Source: CAZMGD01 sp964565705 (GTDB taxonomy: Bacteria > Actinomycetota > Acidimicrobiia > Acidimicrobiales > Ilumatobacteraceae). Taken from it: DNA of 61,283 nucleotides. Below are positions 43,048 through 51,796 of this stretch, one piece after another (positions within the stretch are counted from its first letter, which is position 1; each line of letters starts with the position of its first letter). The DNA lies in assembly GCA_964565705.1 (NCBI GenBank), contig CAZMGD010000009.1, forward strand, positions 1 to 61,283, given 5' to 3'. The notes beneath the pieces were generated by a model. It did no database searches. It was not told the origin of the DNA and saw nothing but the letters and a program-made list of their open reading frames with translations. The translations under genes were made by a program, and so were the position numbers.

Positions 43048-44534
43048 GGCCGACCCGTCCACTCCGGCGGGAGGTCGCCGAACGGTGACGTGAGTCCGAG
43101 CTTGCCCGGATTGAGGATGCCGTTCGGGTCGAGCGCGGACTTCACCGCGCCGAGGATGTCATGTCCGGCGCCGAGCGCACCGGCCATGAACCGGCCGCGG
43201 TTGACCCCGATGCCGTGATGGTGGCTGAGGTTGCCGCCGGCGTCGAGGATCGCCCGGGCGCCCGCATCCCACAGCGCTCGGTACGTCGAGTCGATCTCCG
43301 CGGGTGGCGGGGCGGCGGCGAACGTGAAGTAGAGGCAGGCGCCGTCGAGGTAGCTGTGGCTCGCGTGACAGGTTGCGACGAGGGCGTGTGGTACGGCGAG
43401 GATCGCCTCACGAGCGGCGTCGAACACGGCGCGGAGCACGGACCAGTTGCCGGCCACCTCCATCGTGTCGACGACGAATCCCTTGCGCACCAGTGCCTGG
43501 AGCGCGGTCGTGTCGTTGCGGTGGGACATCCACGCGTCGACGAGCGCGGCATCGGCCGGCGTCGCGCCCGAGGTCGCCGCGCACTCCTCCTGGACGATCG
43601 CCATCGTCGCCTCGAGCAGCGCCGGGTCCGCCTCGTCGAGCACCAGCAGCAGGCTGCGCGAGCCGTCACCGCCGTGGCTCCGCGCTGCTTCGTCGGCGTC
43701 GTAGAGCCGCAAGACGGCCGGGGTCGCGCCGCGCCGGAGCACCCGCCGGCAGGCGTCCAACCCGTCGGGGAAGGTGTCGAACCACCACGCGGACCGCGAG
43801 TCGACGGCGGGCGTGGGATGCACCCGCAGCCAGACCTTCGTGATGACGCCGAGGGTTCCCTCGGCGCCGGTGAACAACTGGGTGAGGTCGGGCCCCGTCG
43901 CCGCTCGCGGTGCGCCGCCGGTGAGGACGACCGTGCCGTCGGCGAGCACGACCTCGAGCCCGGTGACGATGTCCTCGATCTTGCCGTAGCGCGTCGAGTA
44001 CTGCCCGGCGCCGCGGCAGGCCAGCCAGCCGCCGACGGTCGAGATGTCGAAGCTCTGCGGGAAGTGCCCGGCGGTCAACCCGTGGGCGTGCAGCTCCCGC
44101 TCCAGGTCGGGCCCGAACGTGCCGGCCCACACCTCGGCGACCAGCGAGGTGTCGTCGATGTGCACCAGCCCGGCCATCGGGGTGGTGTCCAGCACGACAC
44201 CGCCGAACACCGGCACCGACGCCCCGCACACCCCGCTGCGGCCACCCGCGGCGGTCACCGGAATCCGTGCCTCGTTGCAGATCGCGAGGATCCGGGACAC
44301 TTCCTCGGTCGTGCGCGGGCTGCAGACGACGGCTGCCCGCCTGGGCACGGCGCCGGCCAGCGACCAGTGCAGCGCGAGTGGCCACCAATCCCGCGACGCC
44401 TCGGCGACGGCGTCTGCGGCGGCCTCGCACGGGCAGACGTCGGCAAGGGCGGCGAGCGCGTCGGGAGGGAGCACGACCCCGTGTCCGCTGAGGTGCTCGG
44501 CCGTGCCGGTCAGCTCGATCGGCGGCTGGATCAC
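43044..44534 (-). CDS. Alkyl-DHAP synthase-like FAD-dependent protein
   Basis: A 496-aa flavoprotein of the vanillyl-alcohol-oxidase fold. The FAD-binding block is AAGGRSGVCGA (95-105), PQSFDISTVGGWLACRGAGQYSTRYGKIEDIV (159-190) is the AGPS-type pattern, and the C-terminal SHHHGIG (437-443) carries the triple His that is catalytic in eukaryotic alkylglycerone-phosphate synthase. That enzyme swaps an acyl for an alkyl chain on DHAP to begin ether-lipid synthesis. Operon position between glpD and glpK, both making the DHAP branch, fits a glycerol-phosphate substrate. A D-lactate/glycolate-type oxidase is the main alternative. GTG start overlaps the glpD stop (GTGA). Confidence 0.84.
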   Translation of the reverse strand: MIQPPIELTGTAEHLSGHGVVLPPDALAALADVCPCEAAADAVAEASRDWWPLALHWSLAGAVPRRAAVVCSPRTTEEVSRILAICNEARIPVTAAGGRSGVCGASVPVFGGVVLDTTPMAGLVHIDDTSLVAEVWAGTFGPDLERELHAHGLTAGHFPQSFDISTVGGWLACRGAGQYSTRYGKIEDIVTGLEVVLADGTVVLTGGAPRAATGPDLTQLFTGAEGTLGVITKVWLRVHPTPAVDSRSAWWFDTFPDGLDACRRVLRRGATPAVLRLYDADEAARSHGGDGSRSLLLVLDEADPALLEATMAIVQEECAATSGATPADAALVDAWMSHRNDTTALQALVRKGFVVDTMEVAGNWSVLRAVFDAAREAILAVPHALVATCHASHSYLDGACLYFTFAAAPPPAEIDSTYRALWDAGARAILDAGGNLSHHHGIGVNRGRFMAGALGAGHDILGAVKSALDPNGILNPGKLGLTSPFGDLPPEWTGRP

Positions 44535-46228
44535 GCCTGCACCCCGCTGGCCATCTCCGCCGACTCCTCGGCGTCACACAGCGCCAGGTACGCGCTCATC
44601 TGCCGCTCGGTCTCGGCGTCGTCCCAGCCGAGCTCACCGGCCAGCAGGCGAGCGACCGCCGGCGCCGCGGCCCGGCAGGCATCCCGGTCGAACAGGTGGG
44701 CGCGGGTGCGGCGGGTCAGCACGTCGACCACGCTGCCGGCCATCTCCGAACGCACCGCGTACACCGCCTCCGCACCGAGGTAGGGCTGGCCGGGCACGAG
44801 CGGACGACCGAGGTCCGGCTCGGCCGCCACCAGGGCTCGGATCTCGGTGGCCAGCGTGCCGTAGCGGGTCGCGAGGTGGTGGTCGGGGCTCGTGGTCGGC
44901 GGCTCGACGTAGCCGTCGGCCCCCAGGAGGGCGAACCGCTTGGTGCGGCACCTGGCGCGCCGGCCGAGCCGGTCGACGACCACGTCGACGGTGTCCTGGG
45001 CCATCTCCCGGTAGGTGGTCAGCTTCCCGCCGGTGACGGTCACGACGCCGGACGCACTGCGGCTGACCCGATGTCGGCGGGAGAGATCCGCCGTGCGGGC
45101 CGCGGTGCGCTCGGTGCCGCGCAAGCGGGTGAGCAGACCGGGTGGTGGGGGATCGGCCTTGACCAACGGCCGCAACCCGGCCCAGGTCCCGGTCACGTCG
45201 TCGGCGGTGATCGTCGTCGTGACCGCGGCGTTCAGCGCCCGCAGCACGTACTGCACGTCATCAGCGGTGCACATCGGCGCGTCGACCGGCCCGGCGTAGT
45301 CGGTGTCGGTGGTGCCGACGTAGGTGTGCTCGAACGTGCCGTCCGGGCGCTCGCCCCAGGGCACGAGGAAGAGGCTGCGCTTGTCGCCGGGGACGGGGAT
45401 CACCACGGCGATGTCGTTGCGGATCAGGTGCCACGGCACGCTGACGTGCACGCCCTTGGCCGGGCGGATGTCGTTCGGGTCAGCTCCCTCGTCGAGCGCC
45501 CGCACGTCGTCGGACCACACGCCCGCGGCGTTGACGAACGCGCCCGCACTGACCTCGATCCGCTGGCCCTCGGCCTCGACGGTCAACCCGGTGGCGACAC
45601 CAGCCGCGTCGTGGACCACCCCGACGACCGCCGCGCGGTTGACGACGACCGCACCGTGTGCTGCCGCGGTGCGGGCAACCGTGAGGCACAGCCGGGCATC
45701 GTCTGCCGCGGCGTCGAAGTAGAGGTAGGCGCTGGCCAGCTTCTCCGCGGGCATCGTCGGCAGGTGCGCGAGCGCGGCGTCCTTGCCGAGGCGCTGGTGG
45801 CGCTTCCCGATCCGCCAGCCGCCGGTGAGGTCGTACATCCACAGCGCCGAACCGAACGCCCGGGCGATCTTGCGGTTCATGATCCCGTCCCTCGTGAGGA
45901 CGGGCACGAGGAACGGCAGGAGGTGCACGAGGTGCGGCGCGTTGCGGCGCAAGCGCTGGCGCTCGTGCAGCGCGTCGTACACCAGGCGCACCTCGCCCTG
46001 CTGGAGGTAGCGAAGGCCGCCGTGGATCAACTTCGAGCTCTTCGAGGACGTGCCGGAGGCGAAGTCGTCGCGCTCGACCAACGCGGTTCGCAGCCCTCGG
46101 GTGGCGGCGTCGAGCGCGACACCGGCACCCGTGATCCCCCCACCGATCACCACGACGTCGAACGTCTCGGCAGCCAGGCGATCGAGCATCACCGAGCGGT
46201 CGAACGGGGTGGCGGCCCGAGCGCTCAT
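44531..46228 (-). CDS. glpD: Aerobic glycerol-3-phosphate dehydrogenase
   Basis: A 565-aa membrane-associated flavoenzyme that oxidises glycerol-3-phosphate to DHAP and feeds electrons to quinone. FAD loop VVVIGGGITGAGVALDAATRGL, then DFASGTSSKSSKLIHGGLRYLQQGEVRLV, the PFLVPVL region, FEHTYVGTTDTDY and GGKLTTYREMAQDTVD are all family signatures. The C-terminal cap has the truncated-helix bundle. ATG start; first gene of the glpD-AGPS-TM-glpK operon, whose first three members are joined by 4-nt overlaps. It is divergent from whiB over 220 nt (46229-46448). Confidence 0.96.
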   Translation of the reverse strand: MSARAATPFDRSVMLDRLAAETFDVVVIGGGITGAGVALDAATRGLRTALVERDDFASGTSSKSSKLIHGGLRYLQQGEVRLVYDALHERQRLRRNAPHLVHLLPFLVPVLTRDGIMNRKIARAFGSALWMYDLTGGWRIGKRHQRLGKDAALAHLPTMPAEKLASAYLYFDAAADDARLCLTVARTAAAHGAVVVNRAAVVGVVHDAAGVATGLTVEAEGQRIEVSAGAFVNAAGVWSDDVRALDEGADPNDIRPAKGVHVSVPWHLIRNDIAVVIPVPGDKRSLFLVPWGERPDGTFEHTYVGTTDTDYAGPVDAPMCTADDVQYVLRALNAAVTTTITADDVTGTWAGLRPLVKADPPPPGLLTRLRGTERTAARTADLSRRHRVSRSASGVVTVTGGKLTTYREMAQDTVDVVVDRLGRRARCRTKRFALLGADGYVEPPTTSPDHHLATRYGTLATEIRALVAAEPDLGRPLVPGQPYLGAEAVYAVRSEMAGSVVDVLTRRTRAHLFDRDACRAAAPAVARLLAGELGWDDAETERQMSAYLALCDAEESAEMASGVQA

Positions 46229-46409
46229 GTCACGGCCATCCTACGCAGCCCGTGTTCGGCCCTTCCCGCCGCGGACGAGGGTGGAGGTCGGTTGCATCCG
46301 CAAACAACACGATGTCACGTTCCTGCGTGAACGGATTGTGACCGCGCGAAGTTTTCACGAAGAGGGTCTAGCCAAGCCGCCCAGGCGACTCTAAGTTTGC
46401 GCTCTGCAT

Positions 46410-46422
46410 CGCATCAGATGCG
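46410..46422. promoter_or_regulatory. Perfect short palindrome upstream of whiB
   Basis: cgcatc-a-gatgcg, 27 nt before the whiB start. It could be an operator or part of the leader. In the rest of the glpD/whiB spacer I see only a weak inverted repeat (tcacgttcctgcgtga, 46315-46330) and no convincing -35/-10 pair. Confidence 0.4.
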
Positions 46423-46448
46423 GAGTGAATACGTAGGGGTACTTCACG

Positions 46449-46682
46449 ATGAAGGACATCGTTTGGCGGCAGCTGGGCGAGTGCCGAGGTCTCGACCCCG
46501 GCATCTTCTACCCGGAGACCGACGATGAGGCAGAGGTGGCGAAGGCAGTGTGCGAATCGTGCGGTGTGCGAGTGGCATGCCTGGAGCACGCGCTCGCCAG
46601 CAGGGAGAAGCAGGGCGTCTGGGGCGGCGCCACCGAGCGCGAGCGGCGTCGGATCGTGCGCCAACGCCGACGCACCGCCTGA
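46449..46682 (+). CDS. WhiB-family iron-sulfur transcription regulator
   Basis: A 77-aa protein confined to actinobacteria. Four conserved Cys, C12, C35, C38 and C44, hold a 4Fe-4S cluster that senses oxygen or NO. GVWGG (56-60) is the family's turn motif, and the basic tail RERRRIVRQRRR contacts DNA or sigma factor. It is short, like WhiB1/WhiB2-size members. The ATG at 46449 follows a typical leader; the 3' neighbour is trpD, 63 nt away. Which Whi type it is cannot be decided. Confidence 0.95.
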   Translation: MKDIVWRQLGECRGLDPGIFYPETDDEAEVAKAVCESCGVRVACLEHALASREKQGVWGGATERERRRIVRQRRRTA

Positions 46683-46745
46683 ACGTCTCACCGAGCGACG
46701 GAACGGCATGGTCGTGCCGGCGGTCGGTCTCCTAGCCTGCGTCGG

Positions 46746-47834
46746 ATGACATCCCAGTCCGAGCCGCGCGCCGACACCGTGACCCTCGACGATCTCGGTG
46801 GATGGCCGACGCTGCTGACGGAACTGCTCGCCGGCCACGACCTCGAGGCCGCGCAGGCCCGGGCCGCCATGACCGCGATCCTCTCCGGGGAGGCGACGCA
46901 CGCCCAGCTGATCGCGTTCGTCGTCGCGCTCCGGGCCAAGGGGGAGGCTCCGGAGGAGTTGTCGGGCTTGCTCGACGCCGTGCTCGCCGCTGCCACCCTG
47001 GTGCCGCTGTCGGACGACCTGCGGTCCCGGGCGCTCGACATCGTCGGCACCGGCGGCGACCGGAGCCACTCGATCAACGTGAGCACGATGGCGGCGTTGG
47101 TGTGCGCGGGTGCGGGCGTGCCCGTGTGCAAGCACGGTGCCCGGGGTGCCTCGTCGAAGAGCGGAGCTGCCGACGTGCTCGAGGCGCTCGGCGTCGCGAT
47201 CGAGCTGCCCCCCGAAGGTGTGGCGGCCTGCATCGACGCCGCCGGCTTCGGCTTCTGCCTCGCTCCGCGCTACCACCCGGCGTTCCGGTTCGCCGCCCCA
47301 GCACGGCGCGAGATCGGGATCCCGACCGTGTTCAACCTCCTCGGTCCGATGGCCAACCCTGGTCGTGTGCGGCGCCAGCTGATCGGCGTCGCCGACGCGT
47401 CGCGGGCCTCGTTGATGCTCGCCGCGCTGCGCGTCCACGGTTCGGAGACGGCGTGGGTGGTGCACGGCAACGGCCTCGACGAGCTGACCACGACCGGCAC
47501 CAGCACCGTGCTCGCGCTCCACGACGACGAGGTCACCACGTTCACGGTCGACCCGGTCGAGCTGGGCCTGGCGCCGGCGATCACCGACGAGCTCGTCGGT
47601 GGAGATCCGGCAGAGAACGCCCAGGTCGTGCATCGGGTGCTCGGCGGCGAGCACGGTGCCCATCGCAACATCGTCGTGCTGAACGCCGCCGCTGGGCTGG
47701 TCATCGCCGGCGCCGCCACCGATCTGCAGACCGGAATCGAGGCGGCGCAGGTCGCGATCGACTCGGGCGCCGCGGCGGCGACGCTCGACAAGGTGATCGA
47801 GGCGTCGCAGGCCGCGGCCGCCGCAGCAGGGTGA
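46746..47834 (+). CDS. trpD: Anthranilate phosphoribosyltransferase
   Basis: A 362-aa enzyme of tryptophan synthesis that joins anthranilate to PRPP. PRPP/Mg site GTGGD (101-105) with SHSINVST after it, anthranilate-loop KHGARGASSKSG (129-140), YHPAFRFAAPARREIGIPTVFNLLGPMANPG, and HGNGLDELTTTG are all standard. The N-terminal ~10 residues are extra. It overlaps the next gene (GTGA), coupling it to homoserine kinase; other trp genes are absent here. Confidence 0.96.
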   Translation: MTSQSEPRADTVTLDDLGGWPTLLTELLAGHDLEAAQARAAMTAILSGEATHAQLIAFVVALRAKGEAPEELSGLLDAVLAAATLVPLSDDLRSRALDIVGTGGDRSHSINVSTMAALVCAGAGVPVCKHGARGASSKSGAADVLEALGVAIELPPEGVAACIDAAGFGFCLAPRYHPAFRFAAPARREIGIPTVFNLLGPMANPGRVRRQLIGVADASRASLMLAALRVHGSETAWVVHGNGLDELTTTGTSTVLALHDDEVTTFTVDPVELGLAPAITDELVGGDPAENAQVVHRVLGGEHGAHRNIVVLNAAAGLVIAGAATDLQTGIEAAQVAIDSGAAAATLDKVIEASQAAAAAAG

Positions 47835-48670
47835 TCGTCCGGGTCCCGGGCTCGTCGGCCAACCTCGGGCCCGGGTTCGACACGCTGGCGCTCGCGGTCG
47901 GTCTGCACGCCGAGGCCGGAGTGGTGGAGGACGGAGCCGACCTGCCCGACCGGGCGCGGATCACCGACGAACACCACCCGGCGACCATCGCGTTTCGCCG
48001 GGGCGGTGGCGACGGGACGCTCTGGTTGCGCAGTGGGCTCCCGGCCGGTCGAGGGCTCGGGTTCAGTGGCGCGGTGCGCGTCGCCGGCCTCGTCGCCGCG
48101 CACGCCCAGCGACATGGCCCGTCGGTGGAGGTGCTGGTCGAGCACCGCCCCTCGTTGCTGGCGGTCGCCGCCGGGCTCGAGGGGCACGGCGACAACGCCG
48201 CTGCCAGCCTGCTCGGTGGTGTCACGGTCTACGCCGACGGGCACGCCGTGCAGGTCCCGGTGCGCCTCGAGGCTGCGCTCGTCGTCTGGATCCCGTCGTC
48301 GACGACGCGGACCGACGAGAGCCGCAACCGCCTTCCCGACGTCGTTCCGTTCGCCGACGCCGTGTTCAACGTCGGCCACGCCGCCCTGCTCGTCGCCGCG
48401 CTCGCCGCCGGCGATGTCGCCGCGCTGCGAGCGGCGGTGGCCGACCGCCTCCACCAGGACGTGCGGCTGCACCGCGCCGAGCCGTCACGAGCGGCGATGG
48501 ACGCCGCCCTCGGGGCGGGGGCGTGGTGCACCTGGCTGTCGGGCTCGGGTCCCACCGTGGCCGTCCTCTGCGACCCGGTGCTCGCCGACTCGATCGCCGC
48601 TGCCCTCCCCGCCGGCGGCGACGCCCGGATCCTCCCGATCGACGTCGCCGGAGCCACGATCCACCCCTGA
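47831..48670 (+). CDS. thrB: Homoserine kinase (GHMP family)
   Basis: A 279-aa kinase that phosphorylates homoserine for threonine synthesis. VPGSSANLGPGFDTLALAV (5-23) is the family start, the GHMP ATP loop is LPAGRGLGFSGA (70-81; the usual SS after GLG is FS, a slight change), EGHGDNAAASLLGG follows, and the C-terminal WLSGSGPTVAVL is the third motif. The GTG at 47831 overlaps trpD's stop and starts the conserved domain, so the long upstream frame is dropped. Reading as homoserine rather than mevalonate kinase follows from the N-terminal block. Confidence 0.9.
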   Translation: MIVRVPGSSANLGPGFDTLALAVGLHAEAGVVEDGADLPDRARITDEHHPATIAFRRGGGDGTLWLRSGLPAGRGLGFSGAVRVAGLVAAHAQRHGPSVEVLVEHRPSLLAVAAGLEGHGDNAAASLLGGVTVYADGHAVQVPVRLEAALVVWIPSSTTRTDESRNRLPDVVPFADAVFNVGHAALLVAALAAGDVAALRAAVADRLHQDVRLHRAEPSRAAMDAALGAGAWCTWLSGSGPTVAVLCDPVLADSIAAALPAGGDARILPIDVAGATIHP

Positions 48671-48722
48671 GACGGCCGCCTTGGGCGCGGTTCGCGTGCT
48701 GTGGCGTGCGTTGCGCGCCCAT

Positions 48723-50390
48723 TCAGGCGGCGGCGGGGGTGCGCAACGTCGCTGGGTCGTGGGCGTGGCGGGTCGGGAGCGACCACGACCCCGTGCACTC
48801 GACGAGCTCGACGCGGTGGGAGGCAGCGGCGAGGTGGCGGGCGAGGATCAGCATCTCGTCGATCTCGAGCCGGCCCGGCGGCCGCTCGTCGGGGGATCCC
48901 GAGCCGTCGAACTCGACGGCGATCGGCATCGGCAGACCGTGCCCGGCCGCGACCAGACGCCCGCGGTCCACGTGCAGGTCGACGTCGCCCGAACGGACGT
49001 GGATCGCGCCCGCCGACCGCAGTGCGATCGCGAGCCGCTGCCGGCGCACCGCACCGGCGAACGCCGCCGCCCGGTCGCGCACCGCCGCGGCCTCCTCGTA
49101 TCGCAGGCTGCCGGCGAGCTCGGCCATCCGTTGCTGCAACGGCTCGAGCACGAGCTGCGGATGGTCGGTCATCGCCAGCGTCGCTTCGGCGGCGATGCGC
49201 GCGTAGGCGTCAGGCGGCGTCATCCCTGAGCACGGGCAAGCGGCAACACCCAGTTGGGCCGGCGTGCACGCCGTCACGGCCAGCGGACCAGAGCGCCCGA
49301 GGCGCTGCGTGCACCGCCGCAGCGGGATCGCCGAGTGGACCGCCTCGATCACCAGTTGAGCGACCGCCCGCGACGGCAGCGGGCCGAGATGGACGCCCCG
49401 CGGCCCGGCCTCCTTGGTGATGCTCAGCCGGGGGAACACCTCGTCGGTGCTGAGCTTCACGTAGCAGTACTTGGCGGCGGTGGTGCCCTGGCGGTTGTAA
49501 CGGGGGAGGTGCCGCTGCAACAGGCGCAGTTCCACGACCGCCGCCGTGACCGGGTCGGGGGTGGTCAGGTGGCTGATCCGATGCACCTCGCGGAGCAGGT
49601 TGCCGACCTTGCGCCGGGTTTCGCCGGAGCCGAAGTAGCTGCGTACCCGCTGGCGCAGGTTGGTCGCCTTGCCGATGTAGAGCACCTCGTCGCGGTGCCC
49701 GTGGAACAGGTACACGCCCGGACACCGCGGCAGGTCGTCGGTGTGGCGCAGCTTGGCCGCCTGGGGGTGCGAGCCGAGCTTCGGCAGCGCCACGAGATCG
49801 TCCAGCCCCGTGACCCCGTAGGCGCTGGCGCGCTCGATGAGCAGGTGCAGCAGGTCGGCCGTCGCGAGCGCGTCGTCCAGCGCGCGGTGTGTCGGTTTGT
49901 GGTCGAGGCGGAACCGGTCGGCCAGCGTGCCGAGCTTGCAGTTGGGCACCTCGTCGCGCACGAGCCGGCGAGCGAGTGCGCACGTGTCGACGATCGTGCG
50001 CGGCAGCGGCGGCCGGTCGGCGTTGGCGAGCGCGGCGTTCAGGAAACCGACGTCGAACCCGACGTTGTGGCCGACGATCACCGATCCGCCGAGGAACTCG
50101 AGCAGACTCGGCAAGACGGTCTCCACGCGCGGCGCCTTCATGACCATGACGTCGCTGATACCGGTCAGCACGGTGACGATGGGAGGGATCGCCCGGCCCG
50201 GGTTCACCATCGTCTGGAACGTGCCGAGGCACTCCCCGCCGCGCACCTTGACGGCACCGATCTCGGTGATCCGATCCGTGCCCGGCGCGCCGCCGGTCGT
50301 CTCGAGGTCGACGACGCAGAACGTCACGTCGGCGAGCGGAGTGCCGAGGTCGTCGAACGAGCGTTGGGCGAACAAGCTGGACGTCGACAT
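48723..50390 (-). CDS. DEDDh exonuclease fused to UvrC-like GIY-YIG nuclease domain
   Basis: A 555-aa two-nuclease fusion. The exonuclease (about 20-190) has VVDLETTG (D28, E30), GHNVGFDVGFL (D113) and HRALDDA (H168, D173), the DEDDh set of the DnaQ proofreading fold. The GIY-YIG domain (about 220-310) has CPGVYLFHG and VLYIGKATNLRQRVRSYF, as in UvrC and Cho. The C-terminal part has UvrC-like RYEEAAAVRDR. DnaQ-UvrC hybrids are known in actinobacteria and are thought to serve repair. ATG at 50390. It is divergent from the NYN gene. Confidence 0.92.
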   Translation of the reverse strand: MSTSSLFAQRSFDDLGTPLADVTFCVVDLETTGGAPGTDRITEIGAVKVRGGECLGTFQTMVNPGRAIPPIVTVLTGISDVMVMKAPRVETVLPSLLEFLGGSVIVGHNVGFDVGFLNAALANADRPPLPRTIVDTCALARRLVRDEVPNCKLGTLADRFRLDHKPTHRALDDALATADLLHLLIERASAYGVTGLDDLVALPKLGSHPQAAKLRHTDDLPRCPGVYLFHGHRDEVLYIGKATNLRQRVRSYFGSGETRRKVGNLLREVHRISHLTTPDPVTAAVVELRLLQRHLPRYNRQGTTAAKYCYVKLSTDEVFPRLSITKEAGPRGVHLGPLPSRAVAQLVIEAVHSAIPLRRCTQRLGRSGPLAVTACTPAQLGVAACPCSGMTPPDAYARIAAEATLAMTDHPQLVLEPLQQRMAELAGSLRYEEAAAVRDRAAAFAGAVRRQRLAIALRSAGAIHVRSGDVDLHVDRGRLVAAGHGLPMPIAVEFDGSGSPDERPPGRLEIDEMLILARHLAAASHRVELVECTGSWSLPTRHAHDPATLRTPAAA

Positions 50391-50399
50391 CAACGAACA

Positions 50400-50428
50400 T
50401 TCGTACAGGCGAACAGATGTCTTGTCAA
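50400..50428 (-). promoter_or_regulatory. Promoter of the exonuclease/GIY-YIG gene, probably leaderless
   Basis: On the minus strand TTGACA (50428-50423), 17-nt spacer, TACGAA (50405-50400): near-consensus. The start codon at 50390 lies only 9 nt beyond, so the transcript probably begins at or next to the ATG. TTCG/CGAA half-sites overlap the -10 region (gttcg...cgaatgttcg), loosely like a damage-regulon operator, but they do not fit the classic GAAC-N4-GTTC box. Confidence 0.6.
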
Positions 50429-50464
50429 GGCGACGGTACTCGGGGCATCGGTACGCTGGGTGGC

Positions 50465-51796
50465 ATGGCTGGATCGACGGTGGCGAGGCTGTCCGACGAG
50501 CAGCTGCGTCCGGCGATCGAGGCCGCGTTCGCGTTCGCCGTGGCAGGTCGCAGGCAGCGGCCACCGATCGCACCGCCCGAGGTGCTGCGCCCGTACCTCA
50601 AGTTCGAGAAGGCGCCCCGCAAGGCGCTGTCCGTCGTCCGCCGGCTCATCGACGACGACGCCGACTTCCGGGCTGCGGTGGCAGCGGCTACGCCCCCGGC
50701 GTCGATCGGGGAGGGGTTGCACGGTTGGTTGGCGCGCCCCGAGGGTTGGGAGGCGCCACTGTTGGCCGCTGTGGTTCCGGCGGGCGACGCCGACGAGGAC
50801 GCCGCCCGTGACCGCCGTGCGCTCAAGCGCCGCGCCGCGGCAGAAGCGGCTGCTGCACGGGCCGCGGCCGAGCTGGCGGAGCTCCGTGGCGCCCTCGGCC
50901 GTGAGCAGGCGGCCAGGCTTGGTGCCGAGCAGACCGCGAGCGACCTGCGCACGCAGATCGACGCGCTCCGCCGGGAGATCGAGGGTCTGCAGCGCCGGGC
51001 CCGCCGCGCCAGCGAGGTCGCTGCCACCCGCGCCGGCGAGCTGACCCGGGCGCAGGAGACGATCGAGGCGCTGGAGCAGCGCCTCGTCGACACCGAGTCC
51101 ATCCGCGACCTCGCGCTCGTCGAGCGCGCCGAACTGGAGGACGACGCCGAACGCGCGCCCGCCCACGCGCCGGCAGCCGCGTCGGCCAAGGTGGAGAGCG
51201 CGGTGCGCGAGGCGGCGACGTCGCTGCGCACGGCCGCTGCTGCGCTCGAGTCTGCGGCATCCTCGATCGGTGTGCCCGCTCGCCCTGCCACCCCGCCGCA
51301 GGCGACCCGCCATCCACGGCAGCCGGGCGTCCATCGCCTGCGCCGCCGGCCGCTGGCGATGCCCGGCGGAGTCTCCGCCTCCTCGGTCGACGGGGCGCTG
51401 CACCTCCTCAAGTCGCCCGAGCTGGAGCTGGTGGTCGACGGCTACAACGTGGCGATGCTCGCCTGGCCGAACCTCGAGCTGGCAGCTCGTCGCGAGCGCT
51501 GCATCGACGCGGTCGAGGACATCATCCGCCGCTATGGCACCCGGGCGCTCGTGGTGTTCGACGGCGCCGACGTGTCCGTAGCGGTGACCGCCCGCCGGCT
51601 CGCCCGCGTGAGGTTCTCGCCGGCGGGCGTGATCGCCGACGACGTGATCCGCGAGGTCGTGGCGAGCCTGCCCGCCGAGCAGCCGGTCGCCGTCGCCAGC
51701 AACGACAAGGAGGTCGTCTCCTCGGTGCGGGCAATGGGCGCCAACACGATCACGAGCGAGACACTGCTGGCCGCGGCGGGCCGCGCCCTACGGTGA
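50465..51796 (+). CDS. NYN/YacP-type RNA-associated protein with coiled coil
   Basis: A 443-aa protein. About 115-235 is a long Ala/Arg/Glu coiled coil. The C-terminal NYN (PIN-like) domain starts near 310: ELVVDGYNVAMLAWPNLELAARRERCIDAVEDIIRRYGTRALVVFDGAD, RVRFSPAGVIADDVIREVV, VASNDKEVVSSVRAMGANTIT. The D-x-N and D-D-x-I acidic residues keep the PIN active-site pattern, so ribonuclease or RNA-processing activity is possible. ATG at 50465. Its 3' end overlaps the SURF1 3' end by 9 nt (tail to tail). Confidence 0.85.
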   Translation: MAGSTVARLSDEQLRPAIEAAFAFAVAGRRQRPPIAPPEVLRPYLKFEKAPRKALSVVRRLIDDDADFRAAVAAATPPASIGEGLHGWLARPEGWEAPLLAAVVPAGDADEDAARDRRALKRRAAAEAAAARAAAELAELRGALGREQAARLGAEQTASDLRTQIDALRREIEGLQRRARRASEVAATRAGELTRAQETIEALEQRLVDTESIRDLALVERAELEDDAERAPAHAPAAASAKVESAVREAATSLRTAAAALESAASSIGVPARPATPPQATRHPRQPGVHRLRRRPLAMPGGVSASSVDGALHLLKSPELELVVDGYNVAMLAWPNLELAARRERCIDAVEDIIRRYGTRALVVFDGADVSVAVTARRLARVRFSPAGVIADDVIREVVASLPAEQPVAVASNDKEVVSSVRAMGANTITSETLLAAAGRALR

